Assembly (NCBI GenBank): GCA_937958475.1
Contig: CALFXR010000188.1
Span: forward strand, 1 to 37,363
Length of the DNA stretch: 37,363 nucleotides
Direction of reading: 5' to 3'
Source of the DNA: an uncultured Mesorhizobium sp.
GTDB taxonomy: Bacteria; Pseudomonadota; Alphaproteobacteria; Rhizobiales; Rhizobiaceae
Both the position numbers and the translations under genes were made by a program. How positions within the stretch are numbered: position 1 is the stretch's first letter; every line of letters begins with the position of its first letter. Of this stretch, positions 1-7,703 are shown piece after piece. Under the pieces are notes generated by a model. The model did not search any database, was not told where the DNA came from, and saw nothing but the letters and a program-made list of their open reading frames with translations.

Positions 1-2186
1 GGAGCCGCGGCGGTTTCGTCCTGCCGGAGCTTCCTGCGGAACGCGTCGAGCCAGCCCGAAGATTTCATGTTCGTCGCCTCGTCTTCCCTTGATGTTTGCG
101 CACGCTCCGTCATCGGCGTGGCGCGTACACGCGCCGCCACCTGCCTGACGAAAGCGTCATCGTCTGCCCCGCGCTCCGGCCGGCCGCCACGCGGACCGTC
201 TTCCGGACCGCCGCCGACAGGTTCGGGCGCCGGGTCGTCGGCGCTGCCGAACTCGTCCCACCGTGAACGCGTCCGCGAATCGTCCCTCAGGCTGCGCCAG
301 GCGCCCCGCGCGCCGCCGATGCCGACGCCGGCGGCGAAGCCGGCGATCATGAAGGTGAGCACGGTAATCGCGCGTGACGGACCGACCGACACGATGGGCG
401 GGAACGCCTGCGAGATGACGCTGATGTTGGCGGCGTTGATGTCGCGCTGCTCGCCGGTCTCCTTCGCGCGTAACAGGAACGATTCGTAGACGGCGCGCTT
501 CGCGGTGGCACCACGCTCGAGTTCGCGCAGCGTGACGAGGTCGGCGTTGACGCCGCCCTGCCCGACCTTCAACTGGGCGAGACGCGACGCCAGTTCCTGC
601 TCAAGCTGCACTGCACGCCTCAGCTCCACCTGGATCGAAGCGACAATCCGGCGCAACTCACCCTCAATCTGGCCGCGTGCGCCTTCGAGTTGGGCGTCGA
701 TCGCCTGCCGCTGCGGGTGGCGCGGCCCGAGCCGCGCCGAAAGCCTGTCCGCCTCCGACTTGAGTGCTGCATATTGCGAGCGCAGTTCGGTCATGAGGTT
801 GGAGGTCAGCTCCTCCGGCACCGCGCCGCTGACCGCTGCCTCGGCCGTGGCGGCGCGCGCCGACGCTGCCTTGGCGTTGAGTTCGAGCGTGCGCGCCCTC
901 GCCAGGCTGAGCTGGGTGTTCAGGCTGACGATGTCGTCTTCGGAGATCAGGCGGCCCTGGGAGCCGATAAGGTCGTTTTCGGCCTTGAACGTCTCGACCT
1001 TGCGTTCGGCCTCCTCCACCTCGCGGCGCAACTCGTCGAGGCGCGAGGTCAACTCGTCGGCGGCACGGCCGGCGGTGTCAGACTGGAACCTGCCGTAGGT
1101 CTCGAGGAAGACCCTGGTCATCGTGTTGGCGATCAGCGCGGACTTGTCCGGGCTTTCCGTTGTCACGCCCACCGAGACGACGAAGGTCTTGCCGCCACGC
1201 TCGACGTTCAGGCTGCGCGCAAGATTGTCGATGGTCATCGCGCGCTTGCGCGCACCGCCATCGTCGCCGTCACCGCGCGCAAACAGTGCGCGCCAGTTCG
1301 ACAAGGTCATCAAGAGGCTGGTCTCCGCCTCGCCGTTGAATTCGGGATCGCCAGTCAGGTTGAGCTCGTCCACGACCTTGTTGAGAACCGTGCCCGAGGT
1401 CAGCACCCTCACCTGGTTTTCGACGATCGCCAGCGTCGCGTCCGACGGCAGGCCTGTCGTGGTGATGTCCCGATCGGTGATGCGAAGGTCGCGCGGGTCG
1501 ACCAGCATCTCGGCCACCGATTCGTACTTCTTCGGCGTCGACAGCGCCACGACCACGCCGAGCAGCGCCGCGGCGACAGTCAGCGAGGCGATCAGCAACT
1601 TCGAATTCACGATGCCCGAGATCACCTTCACCGGATCGATCAAGGGACGCCAGCCGGCTGGATCGCGTGGCGCCTGCATGGCGGGGTACGGCGAAGCTTC
1701 GCCGGCGCCGGGTTCGCGGGGCCTTGGCGGCGGCGAGGCCGGAGACGGCACCGATTCGATCGTCTGCTCGCGACGCGGCGCGGGTTCGGTGGCGGACGTC
1801 GTGGCATCCGTCGCGACTTCGTGCGGCTTGTCGCGGCCGAACAGCCGGTCGCGAAGGAGCGACCGCAGGCCCAAGCCGGCGGCGGGAGCGGCCGGCTCCT
1901 CATCTCTTGCCCTCGCGAGAGGCGAATCGGGATCGTAGGCGCCGTCGTGGCTCGGTCCGACGTCCGCCAGTGCTTTCACGAGCGGGCTTTTCGCCGCTTC
2001 GCGACGCGAGCGCGCGAGGCGGTGGCGGGCCGTTGCGTCGCGCGGATCCGGTTCGATTTGTGCCTTGAGAAGCGAGGCTCCAATTTTCGGCTGGGCCCGA
2101 GTCGTCGATGACGAGGCGAGATCAAGGAGCGAAAGTGCCCTCTTCGCTTCCCCGTTTGTCTCGTACTGGGCCATGAGAACCTGCAT
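1..2186 (-). CDS. Exopolysaccharide chain-length/export protein, Wzz/ExoP-like (3' end outside window)
   Basis: Reverse-strand frame open from about 2186 to the left edge, so roughly 728 N-terminal residues are visible and the C-terminus is missing. After a Pro/Ala/Glu-rich cytoplasmic stretch of about 190 residues comes a first membrane segment (about 195-217), followed directly by a Wzz-type periplasmic region that begins with 'STPKKYESVAEMLVDP'. A long Glu/Arg/Leu-rich coiled coil covers about 350-560 and a second membrane segment about 608-630. This is the polysaccharide co-polymerase topology of ExoP/GumC proteins, which set EPS chain length and couple polymerisation to export in the inner membrane. 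Whether a C-terminal BY-kinase domain follows cannot be seen; the visible tail after the second membrane segment is Pro/Gly-rich and charged. The start may be the ATG at 2186 or an in-frame ATG at 2174; neither has a strong ribosome site. It is transcribed divergently from the flippase gene. Confidence 0.85.
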   Translation of the reverse strand, partial: MQVLMAQYETNGEAKRALSLLDLASSSTTRAQPKIGASLLKAQIEPDPRDATARHRLARSRREAAKSPLVKALADVGPSHDGAYDPDSPLARARDEEPAAPAAGLGLRSLLRDRLFGRDKPHEVATDATTSATEPAPRREQTIESVPSPASPPPRPREPGAGEASPYPAMQAPRDPAGWRPLIDPVKVISGIVNSKLLIASLTVAAALLGVVVALSTPKKYESVAEMLVDPRDLRITDRDITTTGLPSDATLAIVENQVRVLTSGTVLNKVVDELNLTGDPEFNGEAETSLLMTLSNWRALFARGDGDDGGARKRAMTIDNLARSLNVERGGKTFVVSVGVTTESPDKSALIANTMTRVFLETYGRFQSDTAGRAADELTSRLDELRREVEEAERKVETFKAENDLIGSQGRLISEDDIVSLNTQLSLARARTLELNAKAASARAATAEAAVSGAVPEELTSNLMTELRSQYAALKSEADRLSARLGPRHPQRQAIDAQLEGARGQIEGELRRIVASIQVELRRAVQLEQELASRLAQLKVGQGGVNADLVTLRELERGATAKRAVYESFLLRAKETGEQRDINAANISVISQAFPPIVSVGPSRAITVLTFMIAGFAAGVGIGGARGAWRSLRDDSRTRSRWDEFGSADDPAPEPVGGGPEDGPRGGRPERGADDDAFVRQVAARVRATPMTERAQTSREDEATNMKSSGWLDAFRRKLRQDETAAA

Positions 2187-2225
2187 TCATGAGCGGCGGT
2201 CGTCGGAAGGGGAGGCCGCCGAGTG

Positions 2226-2242
2226 TTAAGCCAACCTAAACG
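2226..2242 (+). promoter_or_regulatory. CtrA-like box TTAA-N7-TAAAC between divergent EPS genes
   Basis: The sequence TTAAGCCAACCTAAACG matches the alphaproteobacterial CtrA consensus TTAA-N7-TTAAC at eight of nine defined positions. It lies 40 bp upstream of the Wzz/ExoP-like start and 93 bp upstream of the flippase start. A TAATAA at 2251-2256 could act as the -10 of a plus-strand promoter whose -35 would fall inside the box. The same element recurs at 6641-6657. The match is visible in the sequence; binding by CtrA is inferred. Confidence 0.4.
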
Positions 2243-2334
2243 GGCACGGGTAATAAAAGGTTAATTCCGCCCGAACCGAAGTAAGACGGAACGGCGTATT
2301 AAGCTTTCTGCGCTAGGCGTGGTCCGAGCGTGCC

Positions 2335-3630
2335 ATGACCCAGATCAGCGATACGCCGCGAACGGCGACGGTGGACAGATTCCTGCGCCTGGCGTCAGGC
2401 CGGAATTCGGTCGTCCGCGACTATGCGGTGGCGATCAGCGGCAATGCGGGACGACTCGTATTCTCCCTAGTCTACTTCATCGCCCTGGCGAACACGCTCT
2501 CGGTCGCCGAGTTCGGCCTGTTCGCCACGGCATCGGCGGCAGGCGTCCTGCTATCACGCATCCTCTCCTTCGGCTTCATCTCCGTCCTCTACCGCATGGC
2601 AACGATCCGCCCCAGGCTGCTCGGCGCCTACACCGGCGGATTCCTCGCACTCAGCGCCCTGTCGCTGCCGGTCCTCGCGGTTGCGGCAGCGGCTGTCTAC
2701 CTGGCCGCATTCGCCGGGCAGGTCGCGGCGTCGACCTTCGCACTCATCATCGCGGCGGAGGCGCTGGTCTGGCGTCCCATCGAGGCGGTGATGATCGTCA
2801 ACAACGGCATGCGCCGGTTCGGCCGGACCACGGTGCTGGTGATCCTGGCGATGCTGCTCCGCTCGCTCGCCGCGCTCTCGCTCGCCTTCGTGCCGGGTGC
2901 CGACCTCGCCCTGTGGAGCTGGCTCTACCTCGCCGCCAACATTGCTTCGCTGTTCTTCGGCGTCGCCTTCTTCTATCCGCGCCAGCGCCTGCGCTTCGAC
3001 AGGCGGCTGTATGTCCGGCGCATCCCGCATTCGCTCGCGGTCGCCGGCGCCGAGATCCTGTTCTATCTGCAGATGGAATTCGACAAGCTGTTGGTCCTGA
3101 CCTTCGGCGGTCCGCATCTCGCAGGCATCTACGCCATCATCATGCGGCTCGTCGACCTGACCGCAATCCCGATCCGCACCTTCACCATGATGCTGGTGCA
3201 GAAGATCATGAAGTCGCCCGACCTGCTCAGGCGCTTTTCATTGACCGCCGGGATCGAGGCCGGTGTGTTCCTCGTCTCGACGCTGGCGATCGGGGCCTTG
3301 GCGCTGCTGCTCTACCTCTATCCGAACGCGCTCGGTCGCAATGTCGCCGAAGCTGCGCCGTTGCTCTGGCTGGCCATGATGGTTCCCGGCTTCCGCAATC
3401 TCGTCGAATACCAAGCCGAACTGCTCTTCGCCCGTGGCCAGGTCAAGATCCGCGCCTTCAACCTCGCCCTGCTGGCCGGCGCCAAGGCCGTGCTCCTGAT
3501 CTGGCTGCTGACGCGCGTGGGCGATACGGCCGAGCTCGTGCTCTGGCTCAACGCCGCGTTCGCGGCGCTCTATGTCGGCTCGCTGCTGCTCACTTACTCG
3601 GCGATGCGACTGCCGTGGAAGCCGGTATAG
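2335..3630 (+). CDS. Wzx-like polysaccharide flippase (MATE/MOP superfamily)
   Basis: 431-residue, very hydrophobic protein with about 12 predicted membrane segments, matching Polysacc_synt/Wzx-type lipid-linked oligosaccharide flippases in length and pattern. The N-terminal region shows the family's 'RDYAVAISGNAGR' then 'LVYFIALANTLSVAEFGLFAT' arrangement, in which a charged start leads into the first helix and a hairpin ending '(E)FG(L/Y)F'. Such proteins translocate undecaprenyl-linked repeat units across the inner membrane for periplasmic polymerisation. The ATG at 2335 is the first in frame after the intergenic region. It is the only plus-strand gene between the divergent chain-length gene and the convergent minus-strand glycosyltransferase genes, so it is probably transcribed alone. 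An overlapping longer frame (2319-3692) is Arg/Pro-rich and is a shadow. Confidence 0.85.
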   Translation: MTQISDTPRTATVDRFLRLASGRNSVVRDYAVAISGNAGRLVFSLVYFIALANTLSVAEFGLFATASAAGVLLSRILSFGFISVLYRMATIRPRLLGAYTGGFLALSALSLPVLAVAAAAVYLAAFAGQVAASTFALIIAAEALVWRPIEAVMIVNNGMRRFGRTTVLVILAMLLRSLAALSLAFVPGADLALWSWLYLAANIASLFFGVAFFYPRQRLRFDRRLYVRRIPHSLAVAGAEILFYLQMEFDKLLVLTFGGPHLAGIYAIIMRLVDLTAIPIRTFTMMLVQKIMKSPDLLRRFSLTAGIEAGVFLVSTLAIGALALLLYLYPNALGRNVAEAAPLLWLAMMVPGFRNLVEYQAELLFARGQVKIRAFNLALLAGAKAVLLIWLLTRVGDTAELVLWLNAAFAALYVGSLLLTYSAMRLPWKPV

Positions 3631-3642
3631 GCTGCGGGACGA

Positions 3643-4572
3643 TCAGAGATCGGCCAGCAGCCGGCGAACCCGGCCGATGTCGGTGCCGATGAACGACTGC
3701 ATGCCGATTGCCACCTGCTCGGGCGTCATCTCGGCGATGAAGGCGCCGAGTTCGTCGTCGGACATCGGCTTGCCCCACCAGCGCACACGACAGAACTCTT
3801 CCGCGCCGTGGAAATGGCCGGCGCAGCCAAGCACCTCGTCGACATAGCGGCCGTAGGTCATGCATTCGGAGAAGCGTCTCCGCTTGCCGAGCGCCGCCGC
3901 CCAGTGCTCGCCGGAGACGTCCTCGATCCTGTCGCACATACCGAGCACGGCCTTGCGCCGCCACGCGATCAGCGTCGTTATGTACTCGTGCGGTGTGACT
4001 TCCGGTACCGCGATGCCAAGCACGCGGCCGGCATTGCGCGACCACGCCATCTGGTCGCTGTCGAGACTGGTGTCGTTGACGTCTGCATGGCGGAACAGGC
4101 GTACCTTGCCGTCGCGGCTGAACACGCCGCAGTCGAACGGCCGCACGAAGACGACGTCGGAATCGCAGTAGACCAGCACGTCTTCCGGGACATGAGCGGC
4201 GATGGCGATGCGCCGCATCTGCTGGACGTGCCAACCGCGCAGCGGCGCCGTCCGCAGGCTCAGCCAGATGCGCCGGCGAAACAGGCTGGTCGGGTCGCGG
4301 AACGAATGTAGCCAGGACGGCAGAAGGTCGCGCTCGTCGATGACAGTGCGCCTTGCCGTTTCGAGCTGGCGGAAGAGCGCGACGTCACCGTGCTCGACAA
4401 GCAGATAGTGGCGCGGCGCGCCGGTGAGGAACCGATCCATGGTCTCGCAAAGGAGGCGGCAGCGCTCGAAGTCCGGCGCATAGGTCGCGGTCACCATCGC
4501 CGCCTCGGGTCGCGGCGGCAGAAAGTCGTCCGCTGGTTCCACGGCGAGATCCGGAACGAAGCGCGGATTCAT
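3643..4572 (-). CDS. DUF6492-like putative glycosyltransferase of the EPS locus
   Basis: 309 residues. The start is placed at the ATG at 4572, which overlaps the stop of the upstream WecG-type gene in an ATGA; the frame is open further upstream, but that extension is low-complexity and lies inside the wecG-like gene. The fold looks like a GT-A nucleotide-diphospho-sugar transferase: an N-terminal 'MVTATYAPDFERC' beta/alpha start, then 'VLVYCDSDVVFVRPFD' with an acidic D-S-D at about 137-139 that could bind the metal-sugar-nucleotide, and an aromatic, His-rich C-terminal half. It resembles the DUF6492 family often found in rhizobial polysaccharide loci; that name is from memory. Donor and acceptor sugars are unknown. 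Translational coupling with the WecG and GT4 genes suggests all three act on the same repeat unit. It converges on the flippase gene with only 12 bp between stops. Confidence 0.75.
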   Translation of the reverse strand: MNPRFVPDLAVEPADDFLPPRPEAAMVTATYAPDFERCRLLCETMDRFLTGAPRHYLLVEHGDVALFRQLETARRTVIDERDLLPSWLHSFRDPTSLFRRRIWLSLRTAPLRGWHVQQMRRIAIAAHVPEDVLVYCDSDVVFVRPFDCGVFSRDGKVRLFRHADVNDTSLDSDQMAWSRNAGRVLGIAVPEVTPHEYITTLIAWRRKAVLGMCDRIEDVSGEHWAAALGKRRRFSECMTYGRYVDEVLGCAGHFHGAEEFCRVRWWGKPMSDDELGAFIAEMTPEQVAIGMQSFIGTDIGRVRRLLADL

Positions 4573-5348
4573 GCTGCAGGCTTTCGGCCGCCGAGCTTCT
4601 GGCGGATGACGCGGGCGAGGAACAGCGGGTTGCCGACGACGTAGCGCCGCCAGAGCCGCGCCGGCTCCAGCGCCAGCCGGAACAGCCATTCGAGGCGCAA
4701 GCGGCGGATCCGGGATGGCGCGCGCGGCACCGCCCCGCTCATGAAGTCGAGCAGCGCGCCGACGGCAAAGGGCAACGTACAGTGGCCGGAGGTGATGTGA
4801 TGGTCGATCCAGAACTCCTGGCGCGGCACTCCCATCGCCACCAGCAGCACGTCGGGGCGAAGGGCGGCGATCTCGGCAAGGATCGCCGGTTCGTCCTCCC
4901 TCGAGAAGAAGCCGTCGTGGATGACGGCGTAGCGATGCTGCGGGGCAATCGCGGCGAAGGCGGCGGCGGCTGCCTCGGCGTTGGGGTGTTTCGCGCCGAG
5001 CAGGGCGACGGTCAGCGGTTCCTCAGTTGACGTCAGCAGCGCCGGAATGAAGTCCGTTCCGTTGAGGTTCGCCGGGAAGGCGGCGCCGTAGAGGAGACGA
5101 GCGGCGATGTCGACGCCGACCCCGTCGGGAAGCACGAGGAAGCGTCTCAGCGCGTCGGCGAACTCCGCGTCAGTGTAGGCGACGTTCGCGTTGTGGGCAT
5201 TGAGGAAGCTGATCCTGGTGAACACCCTGTCGCGAATCATCCAGCGCATCGTCGACAGCGCCTCTTCCCACTCGAGGCGTACCACCGGGATGCCGAGGAT
5301 GTCGTAAACCGGGAACGCGCGCAGCGGCTGACGCGGGTGCTGGTTCAT
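4569..5348 (-). CDS. WecG/TagA/CpsF family (GT26) glycosyltransferase
   Basis: 259 residues, the normal size for GT26 enzymes, which add a second or later sugar (ManNAc, ManNAcA or glucosyl in characterised members) to a lipid-linked glycan at the inner face of the membrane. Family landmarks are in order: 'LPDGVGVD' at 73-80 (with the Asp proposed as the catalytic base), 'NGTDF' at 96-100, 'GVPRQEFW' at 173-180, 'GALLDFMSG' at 197-205, and the basic amphipathic C-terminal tail with 'RLEWLFRL..EPARLWRRY' that anchors the enzyme to the membrane. Both ends overlap neighbours by 4 bp (ATGA at 5345-5348 with the GT4 gene and at 4569-4572 with the DUF6492-like gene), which indicates translational coupling in one operon read leftwards. 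Confidence 0.93.
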   Translation of the reverse strand: MNQHPRQPLRAFPVYDILGIPVVRLEWEEALSTMRWMIRDRVFTRISFLNAHNANVAYTDAEFADALRRFLVLPDGVGVDIAARLLYGAAFPANLNGTDFIPALLTSTEEPLTVALLGAKHPNAEAAAAAFAAIAPQHRYAVIHDGFFSREDEPAILAEIAALRPDVLLVAMGVPRQEFWIDHHITSGHCTLPFAVGALLDFMSGAVPRAPSRIRRLRLEWLFRLALEPARLWRRYVVGNPLFLARVIRQKLGGRKPAA

Positions 5349-6517
5349 GCGGCCACCCCGTGCCGTTCGTCCTCTATGGCGGCGAGGCCTCGCAGGATGT
5401 TGCGGTCGAGCGCGGCGAGCTGGCGCTCGAAGAATTCGCGGCCGTCCATGTCACCCGGCGCGCGGGCTGCCGCTTCCTGCAATGCCCTGGCGAAGGCGAC
5501 CGGATCGTCGGCGACGACGCAGTTCGCCGGCGGCTCGCCTATGCCGCGCAGAGAAAGGCTGGTCGCGACGGACGGCAGGCCGAGTTCGAAGGTCTCGATG
5601 GTCTTCAATTGCACGCCGCTACCGGCCGTGCTGATCAATGGGATCACCGCGGCGGAGCGGACGAAGTCGGTCGCGTCGGGGACGCGGCCGACGAACTCGA
5701 CGCCGGGATGTTCGCACGTGATCTGCCCGGCTATGCGGCCGGCGATGCGGACGCGGAAATCGGTGCGAAGGTGCGGCACCACCGTCTCCAGGAACCAGTC
5801 GAGGCCGATGCGGTTCGGCTGCCAACTCCAAGTGCCGATCAGCGCGGCGTCGCAGGTGATCGTTCGCTTCACCGGCGCCGCCGCCGTCTCACGCGTGACC
5901 AGCGGCAGGACGGCCGAGCGTGCGTCGTCTGCGAGGTCGAGCGCGGCTCGATCCTCCTCGGCGAGCGTGAAGACGAAGCGCGCCTTGCGGCATAGCCTCG
6001 TCTCGATCGTTTTCAGGAGTCGCGCCTCGCGCGCGAACAGGAAACGCTTCAGCGCGGAGGACGCTGCGGCGGCGTTCTCCTCGGCCGAACGGTGTTCGAC
6101 ATTGTGGGCGACGAAGATCGATGGCCGATCGTCGAAGGCGCCCTCAAATGCCGCGGCGAGCTGTACGGAGTTGAGAACGTATCCGTCGACCGGGCCGATG
6201 CTTCGGAGCGCGGCGCGGACGTCGTCGACCGAGACGATCCTGAGCTTGATCGAGGAAAACGTCGTTCCGGCCGCGACGGCACGCGCGGTCCACTCGACCT
6301 TCTGGCGGAGCGAGGCGTTATCGGTGCGCACGTCGACATGGCCGAGAAGAACGGTCTGCTGCGGTTCAGAGGGCTGGCTGCCTGGCCAGGCGAAGCCGAG
6401 CACGGTGACGCGAACACCGGCCCGCCGCAACGCGCCGAGGATCGCCGCGTTGGCGATCTCGTAGCCCGTCGTCGGCCGTCCGTCGGGCACGATCGAGGTG
6501 GCGAACACCAGATGCAT
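5345..6517 (-). CDS. GT4-type glycosyltransferase
   Basis: 390 residues with the two-Rossmann GT-B layout of family 4/1 transferases. The N-terminal acceptor domain starts 'MHLVFATSIVPDGRPTTGYE', with the Gly/Thr loop near residues 13-18 and an 'IFVAHNVEHRS' strand around 130-140. The C-terminal donor domain contains 'ALIGTWSWQPN' and the 'GSGVQLKTIETFELGLPSVAT' block (about 305-325), which supplies the E-x7-E-like nucleotide-sugar contact. It is probably cytoplasmic and adds a sugar to the EPS repeat unit; the sugar cannot be told from sequence. It is the first gene of the three-gene minus-strand operon and shares a 4-bp overlap with the WecG-type gene. The 188-bp region upstream, to the GT2 gene, is divergent and holds a CtrA-like box. 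Confidence 0.88.
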   Translation of the reverse strand: MHLVFATSIVPDGRPTTGYEIANAAILGALRRAGVRVTVLGFAWPGSQPSEPQQTVLLGHVDVRTDNASLRQKVEWTARAVAAGTTFSSIKLRIVSVDDVRAALRSIGPVDGYVLNSVQLAAAFEGAFDDRPSIFVAHNVEHRSAEENAAAASSALKRFLFAREARLLKTIETRLCRKARFVFTLAEEDRAALDLADDARSAVLPLVTRETAAAPVKRTITCDAALIGTWSWQPNRIGLDWFLETVVPHLRTDFRVRIAGRIAGQITCEHPGVEFVGRVPDATDFVRSAAVIPLISTAGSGVQLKTIETFELGLPSVATSLSLRGIGEPPANCVVADDPVAFARALQEAAARAPGDMDGREFFERQLAALDRNILRGLAAIEDERHGVAA

Positions 6518-6640
6518 GACGTCTTCTTCCCTGTCCTCCGGCGATAGCAGTGGCCAGTGAACCGTTGATTAAGCGACGGCGCATGAAGCCCGGGATTGAG
6601 GCGTTTCCGCGCTTCGTGTGAATGCCGCCTCGCAAGGTGT

Positions 6641-6657
6641 TTAACGACTCCTAAACG
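6641..6657 (+). promoter_or_regulatory. Second CtrA-like box TTAA-N7-TAAAC
   Basis: TTAACGACTCCTAAACG shares TTAA, seven variable bases and TAAACG with the element at 2226-2242, in the same orientation. It is 48 bp upstream of the GT2 start at 6705. A TCTATT at 6667-6672 could be a -10 whose -35 overlaps the box, the usual placement for a CtrA-activated promoter. The seven intervening bases differ between copies while both flanks are identical. That favours a protein-binding site over simple duplication. Confidence 0.4.
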
Positions 6658-6704
6658 AAAGCCGATTCTATTGGTGCGACGAGCTCCGAAGCCACGGCCA
6701 GAAC

Positions 6705-7703
6705 ATGATCCCCAAGCCGACAGACGGATCGATCTCGATCGCCGCGCGGTCGCCGGGCCTCGACGTCGATGCGGTCGAGGTCGTGGTCACCATCCCGACC
6801 TTCCGCCGGCCCCGGCAGGTGCTGGAGACACTCGCCTCCATTCGTGCGCAGGTGACCTCCCGTCGCTTCGCGGTCATCGTCATGGAGAACGACGCCGAAC
6901 GGCGCGAAGGTGTCGCCGCACTCACGCCCGCATTCGAGCACGGCGGAGCCGAAGGCTTCGTCATCATTGCCCACGAGCGCGGCAATTGCAGCGCCTACAA
7001 TGCCGGCTGGGAGACCGCGCTCCTGCGTTTCCCGTCCTTCCGCTACCTGCTGGTGATCGACGACGACGAGATCGCCGATGCGCACTGGCTGGAGCGAATG
7101 TGCCGGATGGCCGAAAAGACGCCCGCCGACATCGTCGGTGGCCCGCAGGTGCCCAAGTTTCCAGAAGGATCGGATCCGCGCTGGGCGGACCACCCGGTCT
7201 TCGCCCCGCCCTACCGGCAGAGCGGCGCCGTCCCCGCGCTTTATTCGTCGGGCAACCTGCTGCTGTCGCGCGCAGTACTGGCGCGAATGGGTCCTCCCTT
7301 CCTCGACCTCGCCTTCAACTTCATGGGCGGCGGCGATTCCGATTTCCTCAGCCGCTCGGTCCAGGCGGGTTTCCGCCTCGCCTGGTGCGCCGAGGCACCG
7401 GTCCACGAGGCGGTGCCGCCACGGCGGCTCGAGGCCGACTGGATCCGGTCGCGCAGCCTGCGCAACGGCGTCATCTCGACCCTGGTGCACAAGCGCCGCG
7501 ACGCGAACAAGCCGCTCGGGGCGGCGCGCGTCTTCGCCAAGAGCCTCGCCCTGCTCGCCGCCTCGCCGCTGCGCGCGGCTATCCAGCTCGCGCGCACCGG
7601 CTGGCCCGCGCGCGCCGTCTATCCCGTCCACGTTGCGACCGGCCGCGTCCTCGCAGAGTTCGGCTACAGCAATGAACAGTATCGCCAGCCCGAGAAGAAC
7701 TAA
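6705..7703 (+). CDS. Family 2 glycosyltransferase
   Basis: 332 residues. The GT-A catalytic domain begins 'VEVVVTIPTFRRPRQVLETL' (about 24-43), with the nucleotide-binding strand-loop-helix of GT2 enzymes. 'GNCSAYNAGWE' (about 93-103) is the typical N-x-G segment. 'VIDDDE' at 117-122 is the metal-binding DxD-type motif, and 'MGGGDSDFLSRS' later in the chain provides the (E/D)D catalytic-base region. The C-terminal 60 residues are more hydrophobic and may associate with the membrane. It is expected to transfer a sugar onto the lipid-linked EPS precursor; specificity is not determinable. Its last 32 bp overlap the start of the polymerase/ligase gene in another frame, so the two are surely co-transcribed. 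Confidence 0.9.
   Translation: MIPKPTDGSISIAARSPGLDVDAVEVVVTIPTFRRPRQVLETLASIRAQVTSRRFAVIVMENDAERREGVAALTPAFEHGGAEGFVIIAHERGNCSAYNAGWETALLRFPSFRYLLVIDDDEIADAHWLERMCRMAEKTPADIVGGPQVPKFPEGSDPRWADHPVFAPPYRQSGAVPALYSSGNLLLSRAVLARMGPPFLDLAFNFMGGGDSDFLSRSVQAGFRLAWCAEAPVHEAVPPRRLEADWIRSRSLRNGVISTLVHKRRDANKPLGAARVFAKSLALLAASPLRAAIQLARTGWPARAVYPVHVATGRVLAEFGYSNEQYRQPEKN

Noticed and set aside
690..2111. 473-residue plus-strand open frame
   Set aside because: It is His/Arg/Gly-rich and antisense to the Wzz/ExoP-like gene, whose reverse frame shows clear domain structure.
7078..7671. N-terminal extension of the O-antigen-ligase-like protein
   Set aside because: It overlaps the GT2 gene almost completely and is Ser/Arg/Pro-rich without membrane segments.
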